A DNA stretch of 64,000 nt from Bretschneidera sinensis. Lineage: Eukaryota > Streptophyta > Magnoliopsida > Brassicales > Akaniaceae. Of this stretch, positions 22,579 to 35,408 are shown in pieces. The DNA is taken from positions 57,736,501-57,800,500 of the forward strand of contig CM043697.1 in NCBI GenBank assembly GCA_023935145.1, written 5' to 3'. Numbering within the stretch: position 1 is the first letter of the stretch; the number at the start of each line of letters is the position of its first letter. The translations under genes were made by a program, and so were the position numbers. The notes beneath the pieces were generated by a model, which was given only the letters and a program-made list of their open reading frames with translations, ran no database searches and was not told the DNA's origin.

Positions 22579-23322
22579 ATGCCTGACGACGATCATGACC
22601 GTGTCATTGACGACCGGTCATTTTTGTCTCACAAAAATCCTTATGATCTAAATAGCAAGATCATGCTCACTGCAATCATATCATTATCAGTTGTTATATT
22701 AGTTGTTATAGCGCTCCACTTATATGCAAGGTGTGTCCTTAGACGCCAAGCCCGTCGCCGAGCCACTAGCCTAGCACTGGCCCATGTCAACTCTAGTGAG
22801 CCACCCAGGACCGGCCTCGATCCAACGGTCATCGCCTCACTGCCCATTTTCTTGTTCAAACAAACGGAAGTCGACGCCACCACCTCCACGACAGAATGTG
22901 CGGTTTGTCTGAGTAGCTTAGAGGATCAAGAAATGGCCATGCTTTTACCCAATTGTAAGCACACTTTCCATGCGGAGTGCATAAACAAGTGGTTGAGCTC
23001 CAATTCCACGTGTCCCATTTGCCGAACTGAGGCTGAGCCAAGGGCGGTGGTGCTGATCCGGGCGGAGCCCCGTGAAGGTCCGATTCCAGCCGATGGTAGT
23101 ACTGTTGCACCCTCGGCTCCACCTTTAGAACGCATGAATTCTTGCGTTGAAGGAGCATCATCAGTTGACGGTGGAATATTCCAATCCTCAACTAAGGTCA
23201 ATGGTTCCAGTAGTTCACGACTGAATTCATTTCGGAGGATGCTCAGTAGGGAAAGGTCATCCAGGAGAATTAATGTATCTTCTGGCAACCAAGATGGTAT
23301 TGAAGATTTAGAAAGGCAGTGA
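22579..23322 (+). CDS. ATL-family RING-H2 E3 ubiquitin ligase
   Basis: An intronless 247-residue protein, as is usual for the ATL family. Residues about 28-50 form one membrane span, followed by an Arg-rich stretch, the GLD motif (residues 79-81, GLDPTVIASLP) and a canonical RING-H2 at residues 107-148 with ligands C107, C110, C126, H128, H131, C134, C145 and C148 and the expected spacing (15 residues in the long loop, 10 before the last Cys pair). The Ser- and Arg-rich C-terminal tail is divergent. The expected role is membrane-anchored transfer of ubiquitin from an E2 to unknown targets. I chose the ATG at 22579 (CACCATGC context) because the frame upstream opens only with a GTG at 22543. 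The CT-rich leader carries two W-box-like sites upstream. All zinc ligands are present, so it is probably functional. It is the only clearly intact host gene here. Confidence 0.93.
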   Translation: MPDDDHDRVIDDRSFLSHKNPYDLNSKIMLTAIISLSVVILVVIALHLYARCVLRRQARRRATSLALAHVNSSEPPRTGLDPTVIASLPIFLFKQTEVDATTSTTECAVCLSSLEDQEMAMLLPNCKHTFHAECINKWLSSNSTCPICRTEAEPRAVVLIRAEPREGPIPADGSTVAPSAPPLERMNSCVEGASSVDGGIFQSSTKVNGSSSSRLNSFRRMLSRERSSRRINVSSGNQDGIEDLERQ

Positions 23323-24263
23323 TTATTGGTAATTAAAATCATGTTTTTTTTTTAATTACTACACTTTTTTCACAATATTTATTCCCATAATGTCATTAAA
23401 TTAGTATAGTACATATATAATACACATGTTCTTATTTTATTTATTTTTATTGAATGTATAATACAAATGTTAAACACAAAAAATTAAATTATAATCTATA
23501 CTTAATTTGTTTGTATAACTTTCAACACCGATAAGGTTATCATATTTCATATGAGCATCGTGTGGACATCTTAAGCAGCCATTCATTTCAACAACTCTCT
23601 GACGTAATCAATCAAAACTAATAAATCTTTTTGTTATAATGATTTTGTAAGTGTAAACTTACCATTTTAATTCTTTACTAACCTAACTTATGAGCAAAAG
23701 TAAGACGCTCTAAATCATTGCTCATTTCATATAGGAGTATTGAAATGACCTTTTATATATATATAAAATTGAAATGGCGTTTACTTAGTCTAAAGATGAC
23801 TTTGTTTGGTAACCTAAAGAAGAAGCATTTGAATGTTCAAACCGTCAATATAATAGGGCGTATTAGGTGGAGTCCCCCATGTGTTAAACTACTTGCTTTG
23901 AAGATGCAAAGATCTTGACATTTGAGATTCACATTCATACAACACCTTCTTCTCTTTGTATTTTACATCGTCAAGCATTCGAATTAGTCAAAATCAATCT
24001 TTTCTCTTTTATGTTTATTCACGTCCCAAAAATTACTCTTTTTCTTCGTTTCATTAAAAATGAAAAATTATTAGATAAGAATGATTGTACCACATCATTC
24101 GTATGACCATTTAATAATAATTGTTTATATTAAATTACTAATCTACATCATTTAATAATATCATCAACACCCAATAAATTTGATGGGTAGAACTCATCGC
24201 AAGATATTAAATGAAGTAAATTAATAATTATACGTGAATAATTATTATTGGATGATCATGCAA
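23323..24263. other. AT-rich intergenic DNA downstream of the ATL gene
   Basis: It includes the ATL 3' flank. The short open frames at 23718-24106 do not resemble known proteins. No RNA gene or element boundary was recognised. Confidence 0.5.
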
Positions 24264-25811
24264 ATTAGAAGTGAGCATGGATCAGTTTGGGTCGGGTTAT
24301 CTTAAAATTTCAACTCAATACATTCATATCGAGTTGAAAAAATCTCAACCAACCCAACCCATGAACCCATCCAACCTCAACTCAATCCAACCCATTCTAA
24401 TCGGTTTGGGTCGGTTTGGGTCACCGGGTTGATATATATTTTTTTACTAAATAATTAAACCTTACATATTACATAAAAAAATATTCTGCTAAATCCAAAA
24501 CTAAATCCATTCATATTGCAAGTAAAATATGTGTGCCTGACATCACAAATAATATTTGATAATATGGAAAAGAGAACAATTGTCTCATGGACTACAATGG
24601 TTGTAGGCTATGCTAAATTCGGTTTTTTTGGATACTGCTAAGAAGTTTTTTGATGACATGCAAGAGAAGATGTTGTGCCATGGAATGCCATAATTGGAGG
24701 CTATGTTGAAGCCAAACTTGGTAAGGATGCTTTGTCATTGTTTCATGAAATGCAAGCGAATAATATAGAGCCTGATGAAGTAACCATGGTCATTTGCTTA
24801 TCTGTATGCTCACAACTTGGAGCCCTTAATGTTAGAATATGGATTTATCATTATATTGAAAAACACAATCTTCATCTGAATACTGTGCTAGAAACTACTT
24901 TAGTTGACATGAATTTAACTTACTTTAGAAGACTGTTCAATTACGAAGGAAATATGGATTTCTGGACATTTACTAATAATATATTTTATTAACTCAGTAT
25001 TTATTGGCCGTGCTAGTGCTTTCTCACTAATCAATCTAATGTTTGGTTTATGCTTTAATGCACTTGTAAGCGAAATTGGGGCTCTTAAAAGGTAACAGAG
25101 TGGCAAATTGAATAGTTTAATAATGTTTGCATGAAAGGCTTCCAGCAAGTTGGTATTACTAAGCTTTATCATACATCCAGCATTTCTTCCATTAACATTA
25201 TGATACATCTTTTTGGAATATAAGTTTATTTGGATACACTGATCTCGACTGGAATCTTGTAGGTTAAAATGTTAATTTCTATGTTTATTTTATAGTTACA
25301 ACCGTACAAGAAATCAGAATTTTGTTAGCATAAGTTAGTTGTGCATCAATTTATTCTGATTGAAGTTATGCTTAAGAATAATTATGAAAACTATTTCATA
25401 ACTCAAAATCAATATTTGTTTTTAGTGTAAATATTTGAAACTAAAATATTTGTAATTGGAAAATACGAGACTTGTTTGGATATTGAAGTATCTGCTATAT
25501 ATAATTTTATACACTAGTAGTAATTAGAATGGACATTTTATGATTATATATTTTACAATTATATTATAATTATTTATACACTATTTTATATTCAATAAAT
25601 ATAAAATATATAATTATATATATGACCGGGTTATCGGTTTGGGTCGGGTTGAAAATTTTGAACCTATGACCCAACCCAACCCACCGGGTTCAAAATATTT
25701 TCAACCCAACCCAACCCAACCCAATCTCTAAAAAGACACAACCCAACCCAGTCCATTATATCGGTTTGGGTCAGGTTCGCAGGTCAACCGAGTTTCATGC
25801 TTACTCCTAAT
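24264..25811. mobile_element. Inverted-repeat DNA element carrying a PPR fragment
   Basis: The left tip reads ATTAGAAGTGAGCATG and the right tip, reverse-complemented, ATTAGGAGTAAGCATG. Both subterminal zones (24284-24430 and 25625-25790) are packed with GGTTTGGGTCGGGTT and its complement AACCCAACCC. This resembles plant hAT-like non-autonomous elements. GATCAT flanks both sides (24254-24259, 25813-25818), but an exact 8-bp duplication is not clear. The only coding trace inside is a PPR fragment; I see no transposase. Confidence 0.7.
24563..24930 (+). pseudogene. PPR protein gene fragment inside the inverted-repeat element
   Basis: Translation gives PPR motifs of the plant PLS type: TIVSWTTMVVGYAKFG, then after a frameshift PWNAIIGGYVEAKLGKDALS, LFHEMQANNIEPDEVTMV and a following L-type repeat up to TTLVDM. 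That is about 2.5-3 repeats from the middle of an E/DYW-type pentatricopeptide protein, which normally bind organellar RNA. No start, transit peptide or C-terminal domain is present, and one or two frameshifts occur near 24640-24670. It ends in unrelated AT-rich DNA. I infer a captured host-gene fragment. Confidence 0.85.
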
Positions 25812-26339
25812 AGATCATATCTATATAATCAACGGTCTAGATTTGTCTAGACAAATCAATGATCAGAACCTTTCTAAAGAGATCAGCAACTATGATGTAA
25901 CATATCTTTTAAAATTTTTTACAGGCGTTTTAATCTGACTGTTAAAATTAAATCGTAATTTTATCAATGAACTTATCATCTTATGTTAGTAATATATAGA
26001 AATTGTAATATTGTGAACCAAGTATGGGATTATGATGAGATAGATAGATCTATTCAATACTTTGAACCAACAAGTTAGAGATACCAAAATTGACATTTTA
26101 ATCCACTTTTAATCTTATCTTATGATAATTTCAGTGTAATCTCATTTAAATTCTATTAGTAAACCAAACAGATTGTAAATGTGTATTTTATTTTAAGCAT
26201 TGCATGCTCAACACAATTTTTTAGTGCTTAGGTATGGGAACTAACTGAGAGTGTAAATTAGTACCATTTTGTAGTAGAGGAAGATCTTTCTCTCATGTAT
26301 TGGATGATATATACAATGGTATAATTTCAAATCAGAAAT
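25812..26339. other. AT-rich intergenic DNA
   Basis: No gene recognised. The stretch at 26030-26180 has a composition resembling small AT-rich miniature elements, without defined ends. Confidence 0.45.
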
Positions 26340-27240
26340 ATGTGGAGGCGGTGAGCAGAGGCTTAAAGATGAGTATAGGAGATGGGTAAAGAGCTACTTT
26401 TTGGCAGGACAAATTGATTGACGATATGTGTCTGAGGGATCGATTTCCTCGGATTTATGTACTACTGGTAATAAAGGAGGAAAGGTAAATGAGTATGGAT
26501 GTTGGAATGGAGATGTATGGGAAAAGAAATTTGAGCTTTAAAGGCAATTTTTTTTTATTGGGAAAATGAGCAGTAGATTGAATAGATTCGGTGGTATTGT
26601 GCAGAACCATGGAGAACAGAGGCACATAGAAATTTTGCTTGAATGGTAAATACTTGGTTAAGTCGATCTGTCATGCGATGGAAACTTACCAGATGAAAAC
26701 GCCAAGGTGGAAATTAAGTAGAGTTTGGAAAATGACTTGCCCAAGTGGAATGTTTCTGCTTACAGTTGCCTTATTTATGTTACATGAATTCGTGAGTGAA
26801 TATTAGACACAGGTATATATTCGAGTGTCAAACTCGTTTATTTTTTCATAATTTTTTTTTTGATTTAAAGTGTTAAAATGTCATACTCCTATATGGAGTT
26901 GAGGTCCGAAAAGATTAAGTGAAAAGTGCATGTATCATAGGCAGTTGCTAAATGGACAAACTGCTGTTAAAAAAGAGAAAAAGGGAATTAAACAATCGTG
27001 GTTGTTTAACTATGAAAGATGAAAATTGCGTCCTGTGTGAAAAGGCTGTTTAAACGGTAAAATATTTAGTTCTCGAGTGTGAAAAGGCTTGGCAAATTTA
27101 GTGTTGTTTGCAATGGTGAAGTCTCATGGGTGATTCCTAGATCGGTTCAGGATTTATTTGAAAATTGGGCAGAGGTAAAAGAGATATGGCTCATATTATT
27201 TTCTGCTCTACTATATGTGGACAATATGCTTGTGTAGAAA
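26340..27240 (+). pseudogene. LINE (L1-like) remnant, zinc-binding RT C-terminal region
   Basis: Conceptual translation shows the C-terminal part of a plant non-LTR reverse transcriptase: MSIGDG then FWQDKLIDD (the I-G-x-G-x-x-x-x-F-W-x-D-x-W-I pattern), then PRWKLSRVWKMTCPSGMFLL and NCVLCEKAV from the zf-RVT region. Multiple stops and frameshifts are present. The element continues at 39142 with a linker and RNase H; the gap is filled by a hAT-like and a CACTA element. The RT core expected upstream is not recognised. Confidence 0.75.
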
Positions 27241-27748
27241 CATTGGCGGGTCCAGAGATTTTTCTTAACGAGGCAACATATATGTACTCTGTAAGTTATA
27301 AATATATATATTTGACAAGACTAACTTGTCCTGCTTAAGGCACAATGTTTGTGCTTTAATTTTTTTTTTACCACGTCTCTGATTCCTCCCTACCACGTCA
27401 TGAAATTAAGTAGGGATTTTTTTAGCATTTTAATTTCTTTTCTTTTCTTCCCTAAAAAACAGTAACTGAGAATCGGTCTCCCACATTGCCGAAGATGTGT
27501 GGAGTGCATACGGTTGATTGTGACCAAATCACACCACAATGGTTTGAAGGTTTGGTAGATCTTATAATTTTTTACTCAATAGTAGTGATGGTTTTCAGTA
27601 ATACTAGTCAGAAAATGCAGATCTAAGTCGAGTCCCTTCTCACACAAGCGACACGTGAGGGTGGTTACATAATAATTATACCGTTCATCTCCTATATGAT
27701 TGTGCATTCAATTATTTATAATACTCATGGCAAAATGTTAGATAATTT

Positions 27749-28030
27749 CACTACAAGATAAATGACTTTCGCTGGCGCTTTCTTTTCGACACTTCTGTGA
27801 AGCGTTGCAATGTGCAAATATTGATGCTTCTAAGCGCCAGAATAGACAAAAATCCATTTCATATTGTAACGCTTGTAAGCGTCGAAATATGAGTATTGAC
27901 TGCGCTATACTGACGCTTGGAAGCGCTGAAATTATCAATTATAAACTTGGTCATATAGAGGCGCCTAAAAGTGCCGCCATATGGTCTAGTCATGTATCGG
28001 TGCTTCAAAGTGTCACTATATGACCGCACA
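27749..28030 (+). repeat. CACTA left terminal and subterminal repeats
   Basis: After the CACTA tip, short motifs recur in both orientations: GGCGCTTTC, GAAGCGTTGC, TAAGCGCCAG, TAAGCGTCGAAATATG and TGACGCTTGGAAGCGCTG. Such arrays are the known transposase-binding zones of En/Spm elements. TAAGCGTCGAAATATG is closely matched at the right end (AAAGCGTCGAAATATG near 38787). Confidence 0.85.
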
Positions 28031-30735
28031 GAAATAAGTCATAAAAAAGGGCAAAAAAAGGTGCACACGACATCGTCTTCTTCGTCAAGCCACACACGAT
28101 TTGTTCGAATCTTATATGTACTCTCCTCATTTCTGTATCTCTAATAGTTTCTAGTTAATTTGTACGCTTTTAGTCTTTTTATACAGTTTCATTGAGTTGT
28201 TTGGCTTTGGGGAAAATTGGGGGAGGAAGGATAGTACTATCTTGCTTTAGTTCAATTTAAAGTTCTTGCTAAAAATATTTAAAGTTTTAACATAAAAATG
28301 GAAAGAATTCGTGGTTTGGAGCACTGACCTTGATCCTTGACCACAGACTTCTTGCTACCAGTCTCTGTCTTGTCCCTGTTCTTCGACTTGCTGCAACCCA
28401 TCTCTCTCTTTTCTCTCTTAAAATGCCCAACGATGTAGAACTATAATAGTGAATTTTAACATGCTCATATTCTGTGGGATGGTAAATAAATACTACAACT
28501 AGGAGGTTGATTTATGACTTGTTCGAAAATAAGATTTACTAGATCATGTAGATAGAATCAAATCTCAAAAAGTGATAGAGAGTTAGAACATGGCTCTTGA
28601 GTATTTAATAAAGATTTTTTTAAAGAATTATTTTAAAAACGCATATATGATAAGGGAAATGAGAATAGAAACATGTGTCTCGAGCATTTAATACAGATAA
28701 CAATGCTCAGATTTAACATCTAGCCTAGAAGGTGATAGACAAAAGAGTCACTGCTTTCTAGAAGGGTGATTTTATATGTCATAAACACAAGAAAAAGTTC
28801 TATCAGCTAGTAGTATAGTAGTATCGAAAATGAGTCGAGTCGGTCTAAGCGAACCAAACTTTTGAATATTCGAGTTTGAATTGACAAAGAAAATGCATTT
28901 GAGCTTGAATCGATCTTCAAAGCCTATACTCGAATTCACCCGATGAGTGTTCATAAGGTTTGGAATAAGCTCAACTTGAGTTCAAACTCAAGCTCGACCT
29001 TAAGAGCCTAGTTGAGCCTATTCATAAGATAAGAATAACAAGATATATGAATAATATTTTTAAAAAGCATATATTTATATCTATTAATGTTTTTCTAAAA
29101 ATAAATAAAATCATTCAAGCAAAGCTCTCGAACTTAAGAGACCTTTTCTTTAAAAGTTTAATCTCTGTGCGTTTAACAAATGAAACTAGTTCCAAAGTTT
29201 GAATTCAAGTTCGAGCTTGTTTATAAAAGACCAAAACGTGCGTGCTCGAACAACTCAATTCATTGCCAACCCATTACAATTCATCTCTTCTTTTCTAGTT
29301 TGGTACACCAAGCATAAATTCTCCTTTATAAGCCTAATGGTATCCTATCCTGCATTTGTTGCGTAAAGTCAGAACATTTTAGCCATGGTCCTTGCAGATT
29401 TACTCACCACAAGAGAAGAAATACCATATCATATAGGCAATTTCCTATTTAATGGACCAACTAAAGCACCACCCCAAGTCTAAGAAAACAACCTTCTTTT
29501 CAACAACAGAGACAATCTTATGGAAGTATCTTAGCTTCTCCCATCAATACACCAATAATGCAAGTTTGTGCAATTAAATTTCTTCAGCATATAGTTAAGT
29601 TCAGCTTGCAGACAGAAAGCTAACAGAAGGAACACAATACAACATTAAGATTATTCTGTGCATAAATGTTATATATAAAAATGAATATTATAGAAAATAA
29701 TAGTTTATAATTTTTATGGCATGGCCTCATGTAGATGTTATATATTTGTGGTTTCTACTTCTCTCGTCCATGTTGAGTTTGCATTGTACTTTGCTTATGG
29801 TTATTCTGTTCATTGGATTCCTTAAACTGTATTCATGCCTGGTGTCTTAATTAAACTGGCTTAGTCTAGCTTGGGAGAGTTTGTTGTTGGATTTTTAGTT
29901 ATCTAATTATTGAGTCATTATAAAAATAATAAAAAATACGAATTAGTTGAAGTTGTGGAATAAGGTACGTCTTTCTTTGTCTAATCCCTTGTTTGGATGA
30001 AGGAAAATGAGAGGAAGTGATCCAGACAAGAAATAGAAGGGTGTATGTACTTTTTGTTGGGAGTTCTCTTTAAAGGAAAAGAGATGATTTAATCATTTGA
30101 AGACATACCTTCATCCTTCCAAATTAAAACTACAGTAGTTGTGTTTTTTTTTTCTTTTAAATGTTTCTTGCATGTTTTTTTGGAGAGGAAATGATAGAAT
30201 CTGACTTGTTTTTAGATTAGGTGAACATATGATAGTTAATAGGAAAATACTACTTCTTTGTTTACTGGTGGCTTCTTTTTTTTATAGCAGAAATAAGAAT
30301 CTGTTTCCTTGTAGCTTACTCTCTCTTTGCAGCCTTGTCATTTGTGCTTGCTTGCTGTCACGGGGAGTCGAGGACCTAAATTGAATGTTACTGTTTGACT
30401 TTACAAAACAATTTCGAATCTTAATGATTGAAAATTTATTTTTTTAAAATTACTTATTTTGAAAACTTATATATTTAGAAATTTCTAGATAATTTACTGT
30501 TTAACATTAGAAAAAAATTAATTATTTAATTTAGTGAGGGCATATGTACAACAACACCTGTGCAGGGATTGCTGCACAGCAGCAACTATGATTATATCAA
30601 TTTGTTGTTCTCTATTTCAATTCATCAACTTAGGTATCAATTTTAAGTTTGTGACTATGCCTTCTCTTGTCTAAAATTGTCTAATGAATACTCTATTAAT
30701 ATTTTTTTAGGGAAGTCTATTGGCATCATCTTAAA
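28031..30735. other. CACTA internal 5' non-coding region
   Basis: No convincing exon was found. At 28815-29260 there is a zone of degenerate GAGCTCGA/TTCGAGTTTGA motifs that looks like a small inserted element. 29320-29640 is less AT-biased and could be captured genic sequence, but I could not assign it. A GC-rich hairpin island sits at 30548-30590. Confidence 0.45.
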
Positions 30736-33700
30736 ATGGATAAAAGTTTGATAGATAAACCGAGGTCGAGTAAAGCTTATATGGATGGTGTTGCAAACTT
30801 CATTATATTTGCATGTCAGAAAGCTTGTGGTAGTGGTAGCATTGTTTGTCCATGTCGGAGATATGGTAATTGTTTTTCATTCGAACCAGAAATTGTTTAA
30901 GAGCATTTATTGTATAATGGGTTTAGTCCATGTTACACCGAGTGAGTTTTTCGTGGTGAGAAAGTCTCTCGTATACACCACTCTCTCTTTAGTTTAAAAA
31001 CCACTAGTGTTCCAGTTGGCTTCATGGGATGAGATGACATATTGGGTTTGCTCGGAGGTGCCTTTGAGGTTACTTGTGCAAACCAAAACAATGAACCATT
31101 AAGTGAAGGAATCGAAGTGGGATCTTCAAATGAGCATGGTGAAAAGCAACAGGTCCAGGGGGTGTTTGAGGTCAATAATTGTGGTGAGCCTTTACATGTC
31201 GAACATCCAGTTCATTATGTTATTGATGAGACGAATCAATATCACAATTTGATGAAAGATTATGATCATGAACTTTATCCGGGTTGTCAAAATTTCACAA
31301 AGTTAACTTTTATGTTATACCTACTACACATCAAATGTTTGAATGAGTGGTCTGGTAAATCTCTTACTATACTGCTTGAGTTTATCAACATGACATTTTT
31401 GATGTGTGCTCTAATGCCATCAAATTATTATGAAGTCCATAAAGATTATCAAAGGATTAAGTCTTGGCTATGAAAAGATTCATGTTTGTCTTAAAGACTA
31501 CACATTGTATTGGGGTGAGCATGTGAATGACGAATTTTGTCATGTGTGTGGTATGCCACGGTGGGTTAAAAACAAAGCTTATGAAGCGGATCAGTTGAAT
31601 GAGAGAGATGCTCCGCCTAAAAAGAAAAAACCAGTTAAAGTATTGCGTTATTTTCCTCTAATAATGAGATTGAAGAGGATATATATGTCATCTAAAACGG
31701 TATCTTTGATGAGATGGCATGATAAAGAGCGGACAAATGATGGAATTTTAAGACACTCGGCGGATGGATTAGCTTGGAAGGATTTTGATACTTTGTATCC
31801 CGATTTTGAAGCTGATTCTCATAGTGTTAGGCTTGGCCTAGCTAGTGACGGGTTCAATCCTTTTTGTCCCATACAACTTGCCACCATGGCTTTGCATGAA
31901 GCAAACCTCATTCATCCTTTCAATGGTGATTCCCACTGAAAAATGTCCCGGTAATGATATTGATATCTTTTTGTAGCCTCTAATGGAAGAGTTGAAACAA
32001 TTATGGGATGGTGTTGATGCATTTGATGCATCCACCAATCAAAGCTTTAAGCTTCGCTCTTCTCTTCTTTGGACCATTAATGATTTTCCTGCATCTGTAA
32101 ACTTATCTGGTTGGAGAACCAAGGGGCGTGTTGCTTGTACATGTTGTGGGGACTCTACGCATTCTATATGGATAAAGCACGGGGGAAAGTTTTGCTATAT
32201 GGTTCATCGTCGAGGGTTAGAAGAAAACCATCAGTTTCGTTTTCAAAAGGATTAGTTTGATGGCACCATAGAGTTGGGATCTGCTCATGTTCCACCATCT
32301 GGACACTATGTTTTAAGTTAACTAGAGGGTAGGAACTACTTCTTAGAAAGGGTAAGAGAGGATGTTGGTACCTTTATAAGGTAAGTACTAGTGGATGAAG
32401 TTGATAATCTTTTTAAGGGTGTAGACGATTTCCTAGAAAATGTTGATAAGGAGGATCTTCTAATGGAAGAGGGAGTTGTACAAACTTTGTGGAAAAAAAG
32501 AAGCATTTTTTTAGTTACCTTATTGGAAAAACAATCTTCTTCGCCATAATCTAGATGTGATGTGTATAGAGAAGAATGTATGTGATAATCTGATTAGAAC
32601 AATATTGAATATAGATGGTAAGACTAAAGATAATAAAATGGCACGCCTTGATCTCGAAGAAATTTGTATTAGAAAAGACCACCATTTAGTTGTTCTTCTA
32701 AATGGAAAAGATCACTTGTCTCCAGCATGCTACACTATGTCTACGAAAGAGAAAGAAAATTTCTTGACAGTTTTGTCAAATCTCAAAGTTCCTGATGGGT
32801 ATGCATCAAACATCTCAAGATGTATCAACCTAAAGGAGCATAAGCTGTCAAACTTAAAGAGTCATAACAGTCACATATTGATGCAAGAAATCCTTCCTAT
32901 TGCCTTGAAAACATATTTGCCTAGACATGTTGTAGCAGTTGTTTCTAAGTTATCATCATTTTTCAAAGCTTTATGCTCTAAATCCCTTGATCCCCAAGAG
33001 CTTAACATATTGGAGTCACGTGTTGCATTGACACTTTTCCATTTGGAAAAAATATTCCCCTTGGTTTATTTACCATTGTGGTTCATCTAATCATTCACTT
33101 AGCCTTAGAGGCTAGATTTGGTGGTCCCGTACACTAAAGGTGGATGTATCTTGTTAAGATGTTAGATGTTCAAATCACATTTGTAAATACTTAATTTGTA
33201 TTTTAATGGCTAGTAAATTTATCTTTTAGTTTTTTGGCTTTGCAAGGTATTTAATGCGCTTGAAATCTTATATACGTAATAGAAGTCAACCTAAGGGGTC
33301 AATTGCTAAAGGGTACAATGGAGAACAGTGTCTAACATATTGCTCACAATGCTTCAAAGGTGTAGAGAAAAAATTCAACTGCCCCCAAAAGAACAATGAT
33401 AATATAAATTATCCAAATGAGTACATGTTTTCCTCTGGTGGACAGATTCTGGGAAAGATTGTAAGTGTTGAGCTCGATGACATGTCATTAGCTTAAGCAC
33501 ATCATTATGTGTTGCTCCATAATGATAAATTTTCTCACTTTTGTAGGTTAGTATCAATAAAGGACATTAGTCATGTGGTTAAATTTAGTAGTTATGTTTT
33601 GTTATCTTTGTGATAATATCAATTTTTTGCAGCGAATTTTTGGTTGCTCAAAGACTAACCAATCATTCCAATCAACCAATACAAAGTCTCGAACATAAGT

Positions 33701-34434
33701 GGTTAGTTGAGAAATTTACCTCATGGCTTATGAGACAGGTTAGGCATAATATCAATTGTCTTTGCATGTTAGAAGTGTGTTCAATAAAACACTGACAGAT
33801 GTTGTCTCATATTAATTGTTTGAATATGGCTAGGTGCCATGGATGATGGATAAAAATTATTCAGATGAAATAATTGCCTTTGCTCGAGGTCCGAATAATG
33901 TTGTTAGGAAATTTAATGGATTCAACATCAATGGCTTTAAATTCTACACAAAGGATCGTGAGAAGTTTAGATGATATCAAAATTCGAGAGTTATGGTTGA
34001 AGCGGAGGATCAAACATACAATAGTGTGGTTAAAGATATCATCGAGTTGGATTATTATGGGGTGTTTAAGATTGTGTTGTTTTGTTATGATTGGGTGGAT
34101 ATTAATTCACCTAGGGGCTTGAATAAAGATTCAAGTGGGTGCATTCTCATGAACTTCTTGAGGTTCATACGCACTGGTCAGTTATTAAAGAATGACCCAT
34201 TCGTTATTTCATCTCAAGCAAAGTAAGTGTTTTATGTGTAAGACCCAACAAGAAAGGAATGATATCATGTTGTGATCACAAAGCTAAGGGACCTATATGA
34301 TATGGGGAAAAAATCAAGAAGAGGATGATGACAATTACAATCAGTGCATATCTTCAAATGTAATGGTAGACGATCAATTAGATTGTATCTCAAATTGGGC
34401 TAGGATTGACATTGATGAAGATACCGATCTTTAA
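30736..34434 (+). pseudogene. TNP2-like CACTA transposase
   Basis: The ATG at 30736 opens MDKSLIDKPRSSKAYMDGV, followed by a C/H-rich CPCRRYGNC segment: the transposase-associated domain at the N terminus. Next come the TNP2 core (LYPGCQNFTKLTFMLYL, about 31265-31330; FCHVCGMPRW near 31535; VLRYFPLIMRLKRIYMS; RWHDKERTNDGILRHSADG; WTINDFPASVNLSGW near 32070) and MCIEKNVCDNLI near 32557. DUF4218-like (LKSYIRNRSQPKGSIAKGY near 33257) and DUF4216-like (LDYYGVFKIVLFCYDWVD) segments follow, ending at TAA 34432-34434. Numerous stops, frameshifts and several introns interrupt the frame, so it is not functional. TNP2 is the catalytic protein that cuts element ends. Confidence 0.9.
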
Positions 34435-35408
34435 TGTATTGATGTATCTTCTTTTTTTTTGGTTCAATTCAAGGATGAAATGATGTAGAACATTAGCTCA
34501 AAGAAAAGATCTAATCCACTATAGTTTTCGCAATAGTTGTTAAATGTTTCCATATAATTCTTGTTATGAAACTATTGTGGTACAGGTACATCCTTGTGCA
34601 GTGGCTGGTGCCTACACCTGTACAGGCGGGTTGCTGCACTTGTCCCTGCATAGGGGCTGCAGCCCCTATACATATCATTTTGCTATTATAATCATCATCA
34701 TCATGTACACAACTCACCAAATGTATGTTTGCCTGGTATCTTCTTAAATCCTCGTTGTTCTATGTTTTTTCTACTCTTGCCTTGAAACCGAGGTATGTGA
34801 ATGTGAAACTCCTTATTTTATAAATGAATACATCAGTGGCTTGTGAAAAAAATGAATATGTCATTGAAAAGCACCTTATCCCTTTCTCTTGCTTAGGAAT
34901 TTGATCATGTGAAATGTGTTTTCTAGTGAGAAAATTTTGGTTGTGAATTGCTTTAACAGATCACTAAAATTCAAATTGAAAACCTCATCAGGAACAAATT
35001 TATTCTCCAATATGGATTGCCTATAGTGTTCTTCCCTTTGTCTCTTTCACTTCCTATTTTAAACTATAGCCAGAATATGTTAATGTTTAAGTCCACCATA
35101 TTATTCTCGCTATGTTTTGGTTTGTTTGTCTGTGTATGTGCATGCTTCAAGCTGTTGAAAGAAACCGAAGTATTCACATGAAAGGTTTATGCTTCAAGTA
35201 GTACCAACCCCTGCATTGGGGTTGGTGCACATTATAATGCTTCAAAAAAAGCCACATGTAGTTTATAAGTATAATTAACGAAAGATATATTAATCTTTTT
35301 CTCTCTTAATTTTTTTTTATCTTGGTTGTTGATAAAGTTAAATAAATAAGGTGACTAATTTTGTTGTCTTTTTTTTGAAAGATATAAGAATGTTTATATT
35401 TTTATATA
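34435..35408. other. Spacer between the two CACTA genes
   Basis: AT-rich, no coding signal. It contains a striking GC-rich island with perfect inverted repeats at 34580-34670 and a small hairpin at 35203-35226. Confidence 0.5.
34580..34670. repeat. GC-rich inverted-repeat island in the CACTA element
   Basis: GTACAGGT (34580-34587) pairs with ACCTGTAC (34616-34623). Downstream, 34650-34669 is a perfect 20-bp palindrome, ATAGGGGCTGCAGCCCCTAT. Related CCCCTGCA/TGCAGC-rich islands occur at 30548-30590, 35203-35226 and 36748-36820. Confidence 0.8.

Noticed and set aside
24915..25208. Minus-strand open frame inside the inverted-repeat element
   Set aside because: It overlaps the end of the PPR fragment on the opposite strand, is AT-rich and has no recognisable motif.
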